Positions 21,990 through 33,799 of a DNA stretch of 64,000 bases are shown piece by piece. The stretch is taken from assembly GCA_945859605.1 (NCBI GenBank), contig OX243825.1, positions 29,431,567-29,495,566 on the forward strand, in the 5' to 3' direction. The notes below the pieces were generated by a model that was given only the letters and a program-made list of their open reading frames with translations, did no database searches and was not told where the DNA came from. The translations under genes were made by a program, and so were the position numbers. Origin of the DNA: Lumbricus rubellus (lineage: Eukaryota; Annelida; Clitellata; Crassiclitellata; Lumbricidae). The stretch's first letter is position 1. Every line of letters begins with the position of its first letter.

Positions 21990-22622
21990 GGCCTTGTATG
22001 TCGTATGCGTGTATGTATGTATGTATGTATGTATGTATGTATGTATGTATGTATGTATGTATGTATGTATGTATGTATGTATGTATGTATGCATGTATGT
22101 ATGTATGTATGTATGTATGTATGTACGTGTATGTATGCATGTATGTATGTATGTATGTATGTATGTATGTATGTATGTATGTATGTTCGTATGTATGTAT
22201 GTATGTATGCATGTATGTATGTATGTATGTATGTACGTGTATGTATGCATGTATGTATGTATGTATGTATGTATGTATGTATGTATGTATGTATGTATGT
22301 ATGTATGTATGTATGTATGTATGTATGTATGTATGTATGTATGTATGTATGTATGTATGTATGTATGTATGTATGTATGTATGTATGTATGTATGTATGT
22401 ATGTATGTATGTATGTATGTATGTATGTATGTATGTATGTATGTATGTATGTATGTATGTATGTATGTATGTATGTTTGTATGTATGTATGTATGTATGA
22501 TGTATGTATGTATGTATGTATGTATGCATGAATGCATGTATGTATGTATGTATGTATGTATGTATGTATGTATGTATGTATGTATGCATGTATGTATGTA
22601 TGAATGTATGTATGTATGTATG
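21990..22622. repeat. GTAT tetranucleotide array
   Basis: About 630 bp of GTAT with rare GCAT/GTGT variants in gene B intron 3. All overlapping frames are repeat text. Confidence 0.95.
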
Positions 22623-22623
22623 C

Positions 22624-22719
22624 TCAAACCAAACCCAAAATCCAGAGGGGATGGTAACCACCCACCCCCACACCTCCCCTTGGTAGTCAGTGTTACAAAA
22701 AAGCTTGGTAGCCTGAGGG
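22624..22719 (+). mobile_element. TTAA piggyBac-like MITE, terminal fragment
   Basis: CTCAAACCAAACCCAAAATCC to GGTAGCCTGAGGG then TTAA at 22720. This is the right end of the family at 58470-59448; the rest is lost into the GTAT array. Confidence 0.75.
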
Positions 22720-22776
22720 TTAATAATCACTGTATAGTTTATTACACTAAAATGTATTTTTTTGGTTCTTTTTCAG

Positions 22777-22925
22777 GATGGAACAAACGCGGATGTGTGA
22801 AACAATTTTCAAAATTTTACATTCACACAAAGCGAAAGTCAATTCAATGATATTTAAATGGAAATTAATTATAAGTTGTTTATTATTCTTGAAAACCAAA
22901 ACAATAAATAAAGAATTCAAAATAG
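22777..22925 (+). other. Gene B exon 4: 3' UTR and polyadenylation signal
   Basis: Acceptor TTTTTCAG ends at 22776. AATAAATAAA begins at 22903. It is more diverged from the other 3' exons but in the same position and begins GGATG like gene D. The stop lies upstream in exon 3. Confidence 0.65.
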
Positions 22926-23016
22926 CTGTCACGTGGCTTGTCATTCGTAAAGTTTGTGTGAATAAAACAGCTCCATCCATTCATTATGTCGGTAAGTTTG
23001 TTTGTACATGTATGTG

Positions 23017-23215
23017 CACTTGTTATAGCGCCACTTCATGCTCCCTACTCAGTGGCGCTCCCGACTGTAACAGCGCGGACACTGCATCGGAGTGACACGC
23101 CGAAACTATGAGCAGTTGAAGGACTTGCCGAAGGTCCTTACGCTGCGACTTGAGGTGGATTTGAACCTTCAACCCTCCGGCTGCAAGGCAACGAAGATAA
23201 CCACTTTATACACCC
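23017..23215 (-). mobile_element. tRNA-derived SINE, antisense, degenerate
   Basis: Reads CACTTGTTATAGCGCC to GTGGATTTGAACC and CCCTCCGGCTGCAAGGC, the reverse of the SINE at 48361. The B box is mutated. Confidence 0.65.
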
Positions 23216-23217
23216 AT

Positions 23218-23495
23218 TATACTAAGCAAGAAGACATTTTAGTCATCATGATACTAAGCAAAAACGCAGTAACTCAAGTTACTGCGTTTTTGATTAGCAC
23301 GATGATACCTCATTTGAGATACCGTGAATCTAATTTCTGTTTTTAACCAAGTTCCCGGACATAATATGTTACAGTATACGGCTTCCTTGCTTCCAGCTAG
23401 GATAGAATATGCTGTAAAGATGCAAAAAGAAGTGGTAACTCAAAAACCGAAAAATTTAGTTACTGTCTTTTTGCCTAGCACGGTAGTAGGCTATA
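23218..23495. mobile_element. Fragment of the CTGCCGTGC-ended element
   Basis: Contains AAAACGCAGTAACTCAAG facing its own complement and ends TTACTGTCTTTTTGCCTAGC. These are the subterminal blocks of the elements at 27876 and 31043. Confidence 0.55.
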
Positions 23496-23576
23496 CCACC
23501 GCGCCCCATAATTTTATGCAAGTGCCTGTATGAGCTTGAGTGTTGTAAGTCAGTGAAAGATGGGTTTGAGATAGAT

Positions 23577-23967
23577 AGTGAGTGAGTGAGTGAGTGAGTG
23601 AGTGAGTGAGTGAGTGAGTGAGTGAGTGAGTGAGTGATTGATTGAGTGAGTGAGTGAGTGATTGAGTGAGTGAGTGATTGATTGAGTGAGTGAGTGAGTG
23701 ATTGATTGAGTGTGTGAGTGAATGATTGATTGATTGATTGAGTGAGTGAGTGAGTGAGTGAGTGAGTGATTGAGTGAGTGAGTGAGTGATTGATTGAGTG
23801 AGTGAGTGATTGATTGAGTGAGTGAGTGAGTGAGTGAGTGATTGATTGAGTGAGTGAGTGAGTGATTGATTGAGTGAGTGAGTGAGTGATTGATTGATTG
23901 ATTGAGTGAGTGAGTGAGTGAGTGAGTGAGTGAGTGAGTGAGTGAGTGAGTGAGTGAGTGAGTGAGT
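23577..23967. repeat. GAGT/GATT tetranucleotide array
   Basis: About 390 bp of GAGT mixed with GATT units. Confidence 0.95.
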
Positions 23968-24121
23968 GTGTAAACGAATCAACCAGTAAAGTCAGACAGT
24001 AATCGAGTCATCTAGTTCTAAAGTGGTTCATGTCCATTCTTTCGATTTTCACAATAACAGCAAAATAATTAATGTCGTATCTCGACATTCATGTAGCGCC
24101 TTTTCAGTGGCGATCTCTCTG

Positions 24122-24235
24122 CAGAAGCACCCGGTGTAAAGGTTTCAAATTACCCCTCCTAAACATTACCCCGATAACTTGAAACCGGTTTCAGATTACC
24201 GGGGATAGGATTAAACCGGTTTTTACACCGGGGGA
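24122..24235. mobile_element. Short palindromic MITE of the GGTGTAAAGGTTTCAAATTA family
   Basis: CCGGTGTAAAGGTTTCAAAT, ACCCCTCCTAAACATTACCC, then TTTTTACACCGG. Internally deleted relative to 39831-40290. Confidence 0.65.
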
Positions 24236-24299
24236 AAAAGAAATGCAAGGCGTAGATCTAGAGTAGAAGCACATAGACGAGGTGACGGTTATTTAAAGC

Positions 24300-24720
24300 A
24301 GAATGATGGACAAATTATTTTGACAATGAGCGAGAGGGAAATGGGTTGGTGAAAGGGCGGAGTGTGGGGCGAAAAACAACGGCTACCCGAGAGAAGTGGA
24401 ACAAGGCTGGTGCTGGGTAGGTCGGAGTCGGTCGCGCGCGGAATTGGGGCTCATGGTTGGGCCGGGGCAGGGCGGAGTGGGGGGGGGGGGGGCGAGGTGG
24501 GGCAGAGTAAGGGCGTGGTGGATCAATGGCTGGGATGGGATGGGTGGGATGAGTGGCGCAGGAGCAGTGGGGTCCGGGATCGTGGGTGAGGCGGGTGGGA
24601 AGGGGTGACAATGCGAGCTTTGCCAAACATCTCTGGGTGAGGCTGGTTGGAGGGAAAAAAATCCGCACTAAAGACAATGACCCGGGTAGGCCATACAAGT
24701 AAATCTCTCGTAAATTTCAG
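24300..24720. other. G-rich spacer, no gene recognised
   Basis: Strongly G-rich plus strand with a run of about 13-14 G near 24478-24491. Its Pro/Arg-rich minus frame looks like composition bias. Confidence 0.4.
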
Positions 24721-25200
24721 CGCGAAATAGGTAGTCCTATAGAAGCACCGTAAAACGTCGGCATATTATTGAAAAAGCTTATTTAAAGTTATTCGTCAAC
24801 GTGAAGTCCAACAGCTCTCCAACGCTGACGAAAAGAAATGGCTGGCCTGCTTTACGTGCTTCCGCAGGCAGTGCACAGGATACATGGAAGAGACTCCTAC
24901 AAACACCCAAAATGATCGTGTTTAAGCACGTGTTAGCAAAACACGATTTGTTAATATTCTGGAGAAATGGCGCCATAATGATTACCGCACACCAGTAATT
25001 ACTACAAAATATGGTAGCTAGCGCTGTTCCGGGCATATAATTAAAACCTAAAATATAGCACCAGTTCGGCTTTTTCACGGCTAATATCTACAGTGAAATA
25101 TCTTTAATTTGACGCATAATGTATAAATACATTCCAAAAATTTGCGGAGTTATGTGTCTTCAAAGCTGGTTCATTTATGCTGGACCACCCGGTATAATCA
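24721..25200. other. Spacer between genes B and C, nothing recognised
   Basis: A plus frame near 24786-24925 contains a Cys-x2-Cys stretch but has no recognisable family and no splice context matching the peptide genes. Confidence 0.4.
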
Positions 25201-25204
25201 GGAA

Positions 25205-25455
<251 letters not shown>

Positions 25456-25639
25456 GCGACCACGAGATAAGTTGAGTGCCATTAAATTATTCAAGGTATA
25501 GTTCTGAGAGAGGCAAGTTTGTTTTCTCGGGAATGTGTTTATTGAGCATGTGGTTACTTAATTCTATTGATGCTCCGTTTCATGATAGACTGCCTATGAT
25601 TGATTTAAAAGTTTTTCGGAAGGATTTCACTTATATAGT

Positions 25640-26130
25640 TTTGTGTAAGCTTTCATACTTTGAGTAACAGTTCTTCCATGAATAAATTTTGCAACCAGCC
25701 CCGTCTCTCCTACTATTATATAATACGACACATGACTAAAATTTCTGTATCACGTTCGACCTACTTATTCACACGCTCTTAAACTCGTCTTTTTACTGAC
25801 TTCAAAAAAGGGCAAATACACAAACTCACTCACATAGCCTGATAACCTATTCACCGAATGGATGGAACTGTTTGATACAAACACAGTTTACGAATTATTA
25901 TTGAGCAATAACGTGTCGGATAATTATATATATATAATTATATTGAATGCTTCGTTTATTGTTTCAATTTTAAACACCGGAATTCAATATAATGATATGT
26001 AACTTCCATATTGAATTTCTTTTTAATGATTTTAGAGTTTGTCTGAAAATCAAATTTGAAATATGTTGAACACGTTTTTCTGGCGAATGCTTCGTCCATT
26101 GTTCTTCCGTCCTGCAACATAACAACAGAA
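25640..26130. repeat. Segmental duplication, copy near gene C
   Basis: Matches about 53970-54475 in order and orientation: CAGTTC-TCCATGAA, CCCCGTCTC, CACATGACTAAAATT, GCGTTCGACCTACTTATTCA-type and CACCGAATGGATGGAACTG. It includes the last exon and downstream flank of genes C and E. Confidence 0.8.
25935..26111 (-). other. Gene C exon 4: 3' UTR with AATAAA
   Basis: Acceptor TTGCAG at 26117-26112 on the minus strand. Shares GCATTCGCCAGAAAAACGTG and CCGGTGTTTAAAA with gene E. AATAAA is the complement of 25955-25960. Confidence 0.75.
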
Positions 26131-26404
26131 ACATTTTCGTATGATTATGGAAGTCGAATCATAGTTACAAAATATAAATTAAAAAATACGAAATATGAAA
26201 GTAAAAATGAGTCGATGCGTAAATCTCAAACAATCGAAGAGTAGATAATATAATAAAAAAAACTGGAACGAGGACATTTTCATACAATGAATAGGCCTAC
26301 ATTTAGATAGATCTAATTTTTTATGCTCATCTCTAAGTAGGACGCTTATACAACAATATCGGGAGTGCATAAACATTATTCTCAACACCATGATGCTTCA
26401 TATA

Positions 26405-26782
26405 AACATCTATGTCTGTAATTTAGGATGTACATGCATGTGATTTTGTCCAGAATGGACGCTCACAGTTTTGCATCTACTGACATGAAACATTGCACAT
26501 AAATAGACGTTCACCAGAGTCATCTAAGCACGCTATTTTCATCTATCTATAAATGCCGAAGAGGCAAAAAATTATAATTATATACTAACTAAGAGGAGCG
26601 GCGCCCCATGAAGACATGAGTTTAACAAGCAGAATTGCAGAAGAACTTCAAAGCAGAGCATAAAATAACCATTATAAACTCCAAAATAATGGGCGGCGAA
26701 ACCTCCATCACAGGGGCAAGTGGACCTGGGTTTGGGAACGAAAACTTTAAATTTCCCGAGCAACGACGGGTACCCCCGCTAG
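26405..26782 (+). mobile_element. Helitron-like non-autonomous element
   Basis: Ends in a GC-rich hairpin and CTAG: CCCGAGCAACGACGGG, then TACCCCCGCTAG at 26771-26782. The 5' part TTTTGTCCAGAATGGACGCTC matches the element at about 47030-47682. The exact 5' end is unclear. Lies in intron 3 of gene C. Confidence 0.6.
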
Positions 26783-26854
26783 GACATGATAATATTATTA
26801 TAACCATACATGTATGCTACATCTATTTATTTAGTTTTAGTTGATAGGACCGTC

Positions 26855-27015
26855 TACCTAGAATGGTCTTCCACGGACACTCCGATCCCTTTCTAAAAAT
26901 CCGTCTCAGGCTTTACTCTCTCGTCTTAAGGCAGCTTTATTTAGCCACGCTGAGGTTGGGAGCGCCTCTGAGTAGCCTCCTTGAAGAGGCGCTATATAAA
27001 TGAATTTAGTGAATG
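26855..27015 (+). pseudogene. CR1/L2-like LINE 3' fragment
   Basis: The translation runs NGLPRTLRSLSKNPSQALLS, then LKAALFSHAEVG, the C-terminal SFK-RLK-HLF region of the family. It ends GGGAGCGCCTCTGAGTAG and GAGGCGCTATATAAATG. Confidence 0.65.
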
Positions 27016-27070
27016 AAAAAATGAATTTATAAATGCGAAAATACATGCAAAAATGCATGAAGAGAATCAT

Positions 27071-27141
27071 GTCCTCCAGGCGTAGGCCTACTTGTATGCA
27101 AGCTGCGTCCTCCAGGCGTAGGCCTACTTGTATGCAAGCTG
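27071..27141. repeat. 36-bp tandem duplication
   Basis: CTCCAGGCGTAGGCCTACTT plus GTATGCAAGCTGCGT occurs twice head to tail. Confidence 0.85.
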
Positions 27142-27403
27142 CGTAGTGGTATTTACCATGTTATCATTTTATCAAAGGTTAGGGCTTAAAACCATTTAAA
27201 ATTTAGACACATCATGAGAAAAAAGAATATGCGAATTTGAAGAAATGTGGGTGCCTTTGGAACCACTAGATACACATGTATACAAATTCAAACGCACACG
27301 AATACAATCATGCATAAATGTATATAAAAGCAATGCTTAAATTATTTGCAAACAAAAGTATGTCGACATGATCATAATTACCGGTATAATTGACATGCAT
27401 TGT

Positions 27404-27435
27404 TTATTTCCCGCAAGCATGGAAACCTTTTTCAC
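27404..27435 (-). CDS. Gene C exon 3: last cysteine and stop
   Basis: Acceptor CATCCAG ends at 27436. GT completes the split cysteine, then EKGFHACGK and TAA (complement of 27404-27406). GFHAC resembles GIHAC of gene E. This is the shortest coding exon in the window (32 nt). Confidence 0.78.
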
Positions 27436-27520
27436 CTGGATGAAAGCGAGAGATGCATACATTGCATAGTGATAAACGATGAATAATACCACAATTAGAA
27501 ATAGTCATCCTGCTCCGCCT

Positions 27521-27582
27521 CCTCCTCCTCTTCCTCGTCGTCGTCGTCATCATCGTCGTCGTCGTCATCGTCGTCCTCATCG

Positions 27583-27620
<38 letters not shown>

Positions 27621-27663
27621 GTCGTCGTCGTCGTCGTCGTCATTGTCAAATTCGTCATCGTCG

Positions 27664-27749
<86 letters not shown>

Positions 27750-27865
27750 GTCGTCGTCGTCGTCGTCGTCGTCATTGTCAAATTCGTCATCGTCATCATC
27801 ATCGTCATCGACATCATCATCATCACCATCACCGTCGTCGTCGTCGTCATTGTCATGATCACCAT
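27521..27865 (-). repeat. GAT/GAC microsatellite, gene C intron 2
   Basis: Plus strand shows TCATCG, so the sense strand of gene C is GAT/GAC. Long frames (poly-His, poly-Ser, poly-Asp) are artefacts. Confidence 0.92.
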
Positions 27866-27875
27866 TATCATTATT

Positions 27876-29480
27876 CTGCCGTGCAAAAAGACAGTAACTC
27901 AATTTTTTCCGTTTTTGAGTTAGCACTTGTTTTCACATCCTAGCATATCTAGAAGCAAGGAAACGGTTTCTGTCCGGGAACATGTAAAAAACTGAAACGA
28001 AATTCACAGTATCTCAAGTGAGGTATCATCGTGCCAAGTAAAAACGCAGTAGCCTAACTTGAGTTACTGTCTTCTTGCTTAGTATTCCATGCATATTAAT
28101 CGCCGACCGATTACAGATATTTCAATATGTCGCCTTCCAGATCTCCTAGAATCGTCATATTGGTGTCAAAAACATACACATTCAAAGTCACGGAGTCCAA
28201 TAGGGTCATCTAAAAGTTTTCCCATGGGTCTGAATGGCGGCCATTTTTCAAAATGGCGTTCAAAATATGGATTTTCAGTTTCTCAGCTTCCAATCCACTT
28301 AGAATCGTAATCTTGGTGTTAAAACATACACATTCAGGGCCACGGATTCTAGTGAATCTATCAAAATTTTTCCCAGCGGCCTCAATGACGGCCATTTTCC
28401 GAAATGGCCGATCCCAAAAGGTGGATTTGTCAATATCTCTGCTTTCAGTTCACTTGGAATCGTCATCTTGGTGTCAAAACATACACATTTAGGAGTGCGA
28501 ATTCCAATAAGACTATAAAAAGTTCCCCATTGTCACAATGGCAGCCATTTTCCAAAATGGCGACCAAAATTTGAATGTTTCAATATATTTGACTCCATTT
28601 CGCTTAGAATCGCCATATTGGTATCTAAACATACAAAATTATGAGCAAGTATTCCAATAGTGCCATCAAAATCTCCTCCACGGCCTCAATGGCAGCCATT
28701 TTCCAAAATGGCGGACCAAAAAGTAAAAAATGAAAATATCCTGTTTTTGTCGGCCATTTTGTAAAATGGCTGCCATTGAATCATTGGCGAAAATCTGTCA
28801 TACCTCTATTGAAACCCTGCCCTAAACGTGTATTTTCAGACACAAAGACGATAATTCTAAGTAGCCTAAATTAAATGCTTAAAAATGTAAAAATCAATTT
28901 TGGTCAGCCATTTTGAAAATGGCTGCCATTGAGGTCTTAGTGGGAAATTTTGATGGCATTACTGGAATCCTTACCTACAAACATGTATGTTTCGACACCA
29001 AGATGACACTTCTAAGTGAAATAGAAGCTAAGATATTTAAAAATCTGTAAATCGGTCGGCCATTTTGGAAAATGGCTGCCATTGGGGCCAGTGGGCAAAT
29101 CTGCAATGGCCGTATAGCCAAATATTTTTCTGAAACATGTACGTTGTATATACCAAATTTTTTTTGTATCACAAAGAGAACAATTATTTTTCACCAGCCC
29201 GCTCTACCATTTGACGAGTTACTGCTTTCTTGCTTAGCATCAAACCGATGTTCAATTCTTCGATACTAAGCAAAAAAGCAGTATCTCATTTTTATACAAT
29301 TTTACACAAATTTCACACAGAAATGAGTTTAGTTCCAAAATTCAGTAGTTTATATATAACTGCTTGCAAAAATTCAGAAAGATTCTAGCTTTATTTCTGG
29401 TTGAATTAAACCGATTTCTTCTTTATCGTTTTACGCAAAATCGTATTTTTTGGAGTTACTGTTTTTGCTTAGCACGGCAG
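27876..29480. mobile_element. CTGCCGTGC-ended element, copy 1 (4-bp TSD TATT)
   Basis: Ends CTGCCGTGC / GCACGGCAG, flanked by TATT at 27872-27875 and 29481-29484. The subtermini carry AAAAAGACAGTAACTCAA. The body is a ladder of hairpins, CGGCCATTTT..AAAATGGCTGCC, spaced roughly every 150 bp. No coding capacity is recognised. Confidence 0.75.
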
Positions 29481-29523
29481 TATTGTCATCACATTATTGT
29501 CTTTTTCATTCTCATCTTCATAA

Positions 29524-30505
29524 CCCTCAGGCTACCAAGATAGTGGTACCAGATAGATAGATAGATAGTACCACCCCTTGATTTTGGGTTTGGTTTGAGA
29601 TATCATAACTTGTATTACATCAATCGATTCAGCATTCATTTCTGCACAAAATGATATATTTAGGTTTAAAATATATGAATGCATCTTGAAATTATGAATT
29701 TTTCCATGAGCACCAATAGATTCCACAAAACGTGTACTCACGCATACGTAAAATGTTGAATTCTATGTGTGTAGAACATAATTTATGTATACAAGAATAG
29801 TTTATATACATGTATAATAAAGTAAAATTTTCAACTATATAAACTAGTTACATGTTTAAGTTCTTTTTAAGAACAATCAAAAGGAAGAAACACCAATATC
29901 TATCGACAACCGACATGAAACAACGAAATTATGCTTTTGTCGGTGTGCGTCGTAAAAAATCAACATTTTCACACAATTCATTTTAATTGACTTTGAGCAC
30001 TTCCGGTCATCAAAAGACAAATCAATTGGTATAAAAAATAGCCGTAAATGCCCTCTATAGAATTACATAATTTATTTCTCTTAAAAAGAAATCATGAATA
30101 TGTTATAATAGAAAAACATGTAAATTTTACGAAAACAAAACACCATTTTTATATATTTTAATTTTTTTGAGCACATCGGGTTGTCAAAAGACAACTCAAT
30201 GACAATAAAAATGTAGCCCTTCATTCCCTCTATAGAATGGTATAATTTGTTGCTCTTAATATTAGGCGACTAAAAAGATATAGACAAAAATCTAGGGGGT
30301 GGTATCCACCCCGTTGGTACCTCGGGTATAATGGGTATAACTTTTGAACGGTGTGAGGTATCATTTCACATTTTATCTCAAAATGTGTGCCAATGAACCC
30401 CCTACATCTGCCTAAAAGGTCAAATTTTTTATTCCATACGGAACAAATTTGAAAACGACAAAACCTAGGGGTGTGGATACCACCCCCTCCTTGGTAGCCC
30501 GAGGG
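29524..30505 (-). mobile_element. piggyBac-like MITE copy 3, in an ATAA target
   Basis: CCCTCAGGCTACC ... GGTAGCCCGAGGG, same family as 58470-59448 but more diverged. Both flanks read ATAA (29520-29523 and 30506-30509) rather than TTAA. Confidence 0.72.
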
Positions 30506-30566
30506 ATAATCTTTCTTGCAGACTCTGTCATAAAAAAACATGTTTGTGGCAGATGTAATCACTCAC

Positions 30567-30671
30567 AACGTTTATAGCATATTATGTTATTATTTGTGCA
30601 AGCCTGTAGACAATTGTGGTAATCTTCTTTACATGCAGCCCGTTTTGTAAGATGTGTGGACACATCACACA
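30567..30671 (-). CDS. Gene C exon 2: propeptide and cysteine core
   Basis: Acceptor ATTGTAG ends at 30672; donor GTGAGT from 30566. The pro-region VCDVSTHLTKR is followed by the mature core with CLQAC and CYKRC (two CX3C motifs). The last cysteine codon is split by the intron. The core loop is only six residues, the shortest in the family. Confidence 0.84.
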
Positions 30672-31042
30672 CTACAATGAAACAGAAAGTAGATTATAAT
30701 ATAAAACAGTTGAACTTGAAATCGTCATTCAGTAGGCCTACATTGCGTTGGTGGAACTGTCGGTGTGTCGGTTCTGAAAGCGCACACTTCTATTAGAAGC
30801 GTTGAGCCTTTCTGATTGAGGATATGCTCGCGGTCCCAACACAGCAGGCTGTACAGTACTGGTAAATTTTGAGGTGAGTAGGCTACACTCTGACCGGGAG
30901 AAAAGTCGACTTGTTTCGTGGAAAAAATTTATGACGACTTTTTGTCATCAGGTCGAAATTCTCGTGAATACTTTGCTTGTAACCCCGTATACCCTGGTTT
31001 CTGGAGGTGAGTATAATACGCCGTATACCCGCGTAGGCTATA

Positions 31043-33626
31043 CTGCCGTGCTAAGCAAAAAAGACAGTAACTCAATTTTTTTTCCTTTTTGAGTTAGCAC
31101 TTGTTTTCACATCCTGACAACATGTTCTATCATATCTGGAAGCAAGGAAACGGTATATGTCCGGAAACATGGAAAAAAACGGAAGCGAAATTCACAGTAT
31201 CTCAAATCAGGGGTCGTCGACTTGTCGTGCTAAGAAAAAACGCAGTAACTTGTGTTACTGTCTTCTTGCTTAGTAGCCTATTCCATGTATATAAATGGCC
31301 GACCGATTTACAGATATTTCAATATATTGGCTTTAAAATCACCGGGAATCGTCATCTTGGTATCAAAACATACACATTCAAAGTCAAGGAGTCCAATAGG
31401 GTCATCTAAAAGCTTTCCCATGGGTCTTAATGGCGGCCATTTTCCAAAATGGCGTTCAAATATGGATTTTTCAATTTTTCAGCTTCCAATTCACATAGAA
31501 TCGTCATCTTGGTATCAAAACATACACATTTAGGGTCACGGATTCCAGTGAAGCCATCCAAATTTTTCCAGTGGCCTCAATGGCGGCCAAAAATGGCCGA
31601 TCTAAAAAGAGGGATTTGTCAATATCTCTGCTTTCAGTTCACTTGGAATCGTCATCTTGGTGTCAAAACATACACATTTAAGAGTGCGAATTCCAATAAG
31701 ACTATAAAAAAGTTCCCCATTGTCTCAATGGCAGCCATTTTCCAAAATGGCGACCAAAATTTTTAATGTTTCAATATCTTTGACTCCAATTCACTTAGAA
31801 TCGTCATATTGGTATCTAAACATACATAATTATGGGCAAGTTTTCCAATAGTGTCAACAAAATCGCCCCCACGGCCTCAATGGCAGCCATTTTCGAAAAT
31901 GGCAGACAAAAAAAAAGAAAATATCTGTTTTTGTCGGCCATTTTGTAAAATGGCCGCCATTGATGCAATGACGAAAATATGTCATACACTTATTGAAACC
32001 CTGCCCTATACATGTATTTTCAGACACCAAGACGATAATTCTAAGTGAATTAACCCTCGGGCTACCAGGGGGGTGGTATCCATCCCCCTTAGGTTTTTCC
32101 CAAATCAAACTTGTTTCGTTTGGAATATAATTTTGACGTTTTAAGTATCTGTAGAGGATTCATTTGCACACATTTTGAGCTAAAATGTGTGATGATATAC
32201 CATACCATTCAAAAGTTATACCCAATATACCCGAGGTATCCAGCACCCCATTTGGTGTATCTTATCCGCCCTTTGGCATGAAGAGACACAAATTACACCA
32301 TTCTGTAGAGGGAATGTGGGGCTACATTTTCGTGCTCAGTAAGTTGTCTTTGGACAACCGGAAGTGCTCAAAATAAATTAAAATATAAATAAAGGTGTTT
32401 TATTTTTATAAAATTTTCATGTTTTTCCTATTAATATTATTCATAATTTCTTTTTTAAGATAAATAAATTATGTCATTCTACAGAGGGCATTTAGGGCTA
32501 TTTTTTATACCAACTAATTTGACATTTGATGACCGGAAGTGCTGAAAATAAATATAAATGTGTGAAAATGTATTTTTTTTACAACGCAAACCGATAAGTC
32601 TGCGTAAACGTTTTTCAGCAGCTAATACATGTTTTTTTCTTCTTGTTATTGTAACTAAAACTAACTTATTACTAGATTTTATAGTAGAATATTGGACTTT
32701 ATTATATGTAAACTATTTTAAATCAATAAATTATGTTAAAAACACACAGAATCCAAGATTTTGCTTATGCGAAAGAATACATTTTGTGGAATCGACGGGT
32801 GCCTACGGCAAAAAATTCACAACTTAGGGGTGCTTTCATATATTCTAAACCTAAATATATCATTGTGTGCAGACATGAATGCTGAATCCATTGATGTATT
32901 ACAAGTTATGATATCTCAAACCAAACCCAAAATCCAAGGGGTGGTAACCACCCCCCCTTGGTAGTCAGTGTTACAAAAAAGCTTGATAGCCTGAGGGTTA
33001 GGCTAAAACCTGAGAAATTCAAAAATCAATTTTCATCCGCCATTTTGAAAATGGCTGCCATTGGGGCCCTGGTGAAAATTTTGATGGCACTATTGGAATC
33101 CTTGCCTACAAATATGTATGTTTTGACACCAAGATGACCTTTCTAAGTGAATTAGAAGCCTAGATATTTAAAATCTGTAAATCGGTCGGTCATTTTGGAA
33201 AATGGCTGCCATTTGGGCCAGTGGGCAAATCTGCAGCCAAATATTTTTCTGTGGACATGTTCATTGTATATTCCAAATTTCATGTTTGTATCACAAACAG
33301 AACAATGATTTTTAACCAGCCCGCTCTACCATATGATGAGTTACTGCTTTCTCACTTAGCATCAACCAAAATAATGTTCAATTCTTCGACACTAAGCAAG
33401 AAAACAGTATCTCATTTTTATACAAGTTTTACACAAATTTCACCAAAAAACCCAGATTATTTCCAAAATTCAGTAGTTTATAGGCTATAGGCCCTATAGC
33501 TGCTTGCAAAAATTCAGAAAGATTCTAGCTTTATTTCTGGTTGAATTAAGCCGATTTCTTCTTTGTCGTTTTACGCAAAATCGTCTTTTTTGAGTTAGCC
33601 TACTGTCTTTTTGCTTAGCACGGCAG
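31043..33626. mobile_element. CTGCCGTGC-ended element, copy 2 (4-bp TSD TATA), with nested MITE
   Basis: Ends CTGCCGTGCTAAGC / GCTTAGCACGGCAG, flanked by TATA at 31039-31042 and 33627-33630. The body parallels 27876-29480 block by block and is interrupted by a TTAA MITE at 32054-32997. Lies in gene C intron 1. Confidence 0.78.
32054..32997 (+). mobile_element. TTAA piggyBac-like MITE copy 4, nested
   Basis: TTAA at 32050-32053, then CCCTCGGGCTACC; the right end GATAGCCTGAGGG is followed by TTAG. It splits the host element between AATTCTAAGTGA and GGCTAAAACC, so it is younger than its host. Confidence 0.8.
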
Positions 33627-33745
33627 TATAACACCCTTGATTTTAGCCCTGCTACATAGTTACAACTTGTCAAGTTCTTTGAATGAAAATCGTCGACAAG
33701 AAATGGCGGCTCATAATTATATTGCAGTGTTGCTCACTGTCTTAC

Positions 33746-33794
33746 CATTGACAACCAGAAGAAGGCAGAAGACGAGCAACAGGGTCGTCTTCAT
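33746..33794 (-). CDS. Gene C exon 1: signal peptide
   Basis: ATG is the complement of 33792-33794, right after acceptor TATTTCAG. It encodes MKTTLLLVFCLLLVVN plus one base of a split codon; donor GTAAG begins at 33745. Same 49-nt size and phase as the siblings. Confidence 0.87.
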
Positions 33795-33799
33795 CTGAA

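Larger units (their letters stand above)
14015..22925 (+). other. Gene B: secreted cysteine-rich peptide, family member 2 (complete)
   Basis: Full structure: 5' UTR exon to 14096, signal-peptide exon 15129-15177, core exon 17627-17764, terminal coding exon 20946-21016 with the exon running to 21036, 3' UTR exon from 22777 to AATAAA at 22903. The precursor is about 85 residues: a 16-residue hydrophobic signal, a pro-region starting VRDVSADVF and a cysteine-rich mature part. Mature spacing is C-x5-C-x6-C-x3-C-x10-C-x3-C-x4-C, seven cysteines, one more than the six-cysteine frame of the siblings, so an unpaired or intermolecular thiol is possible. There is no clear dibasic site; a single Arg in NPRDLC may serve. 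The protein would be secreted; its target is unknown. Introns hold LINE, TTAA and microsatellite insertions but no splice site is broken. Confidence 0.82.

Noticed and set aside
24315..24698. 127-codon Pro-rich minus frame
   Set aside because: G-rich plus strand gives proline codons by composition; no domain, not conserved in any repeat seen here.
24786..24925. Plus frame with DEKKWLACFTCFRRQC
   Set aside because: Short, no signal peptide, no splice context like the peptide family, and no recognised domain; may be chance.
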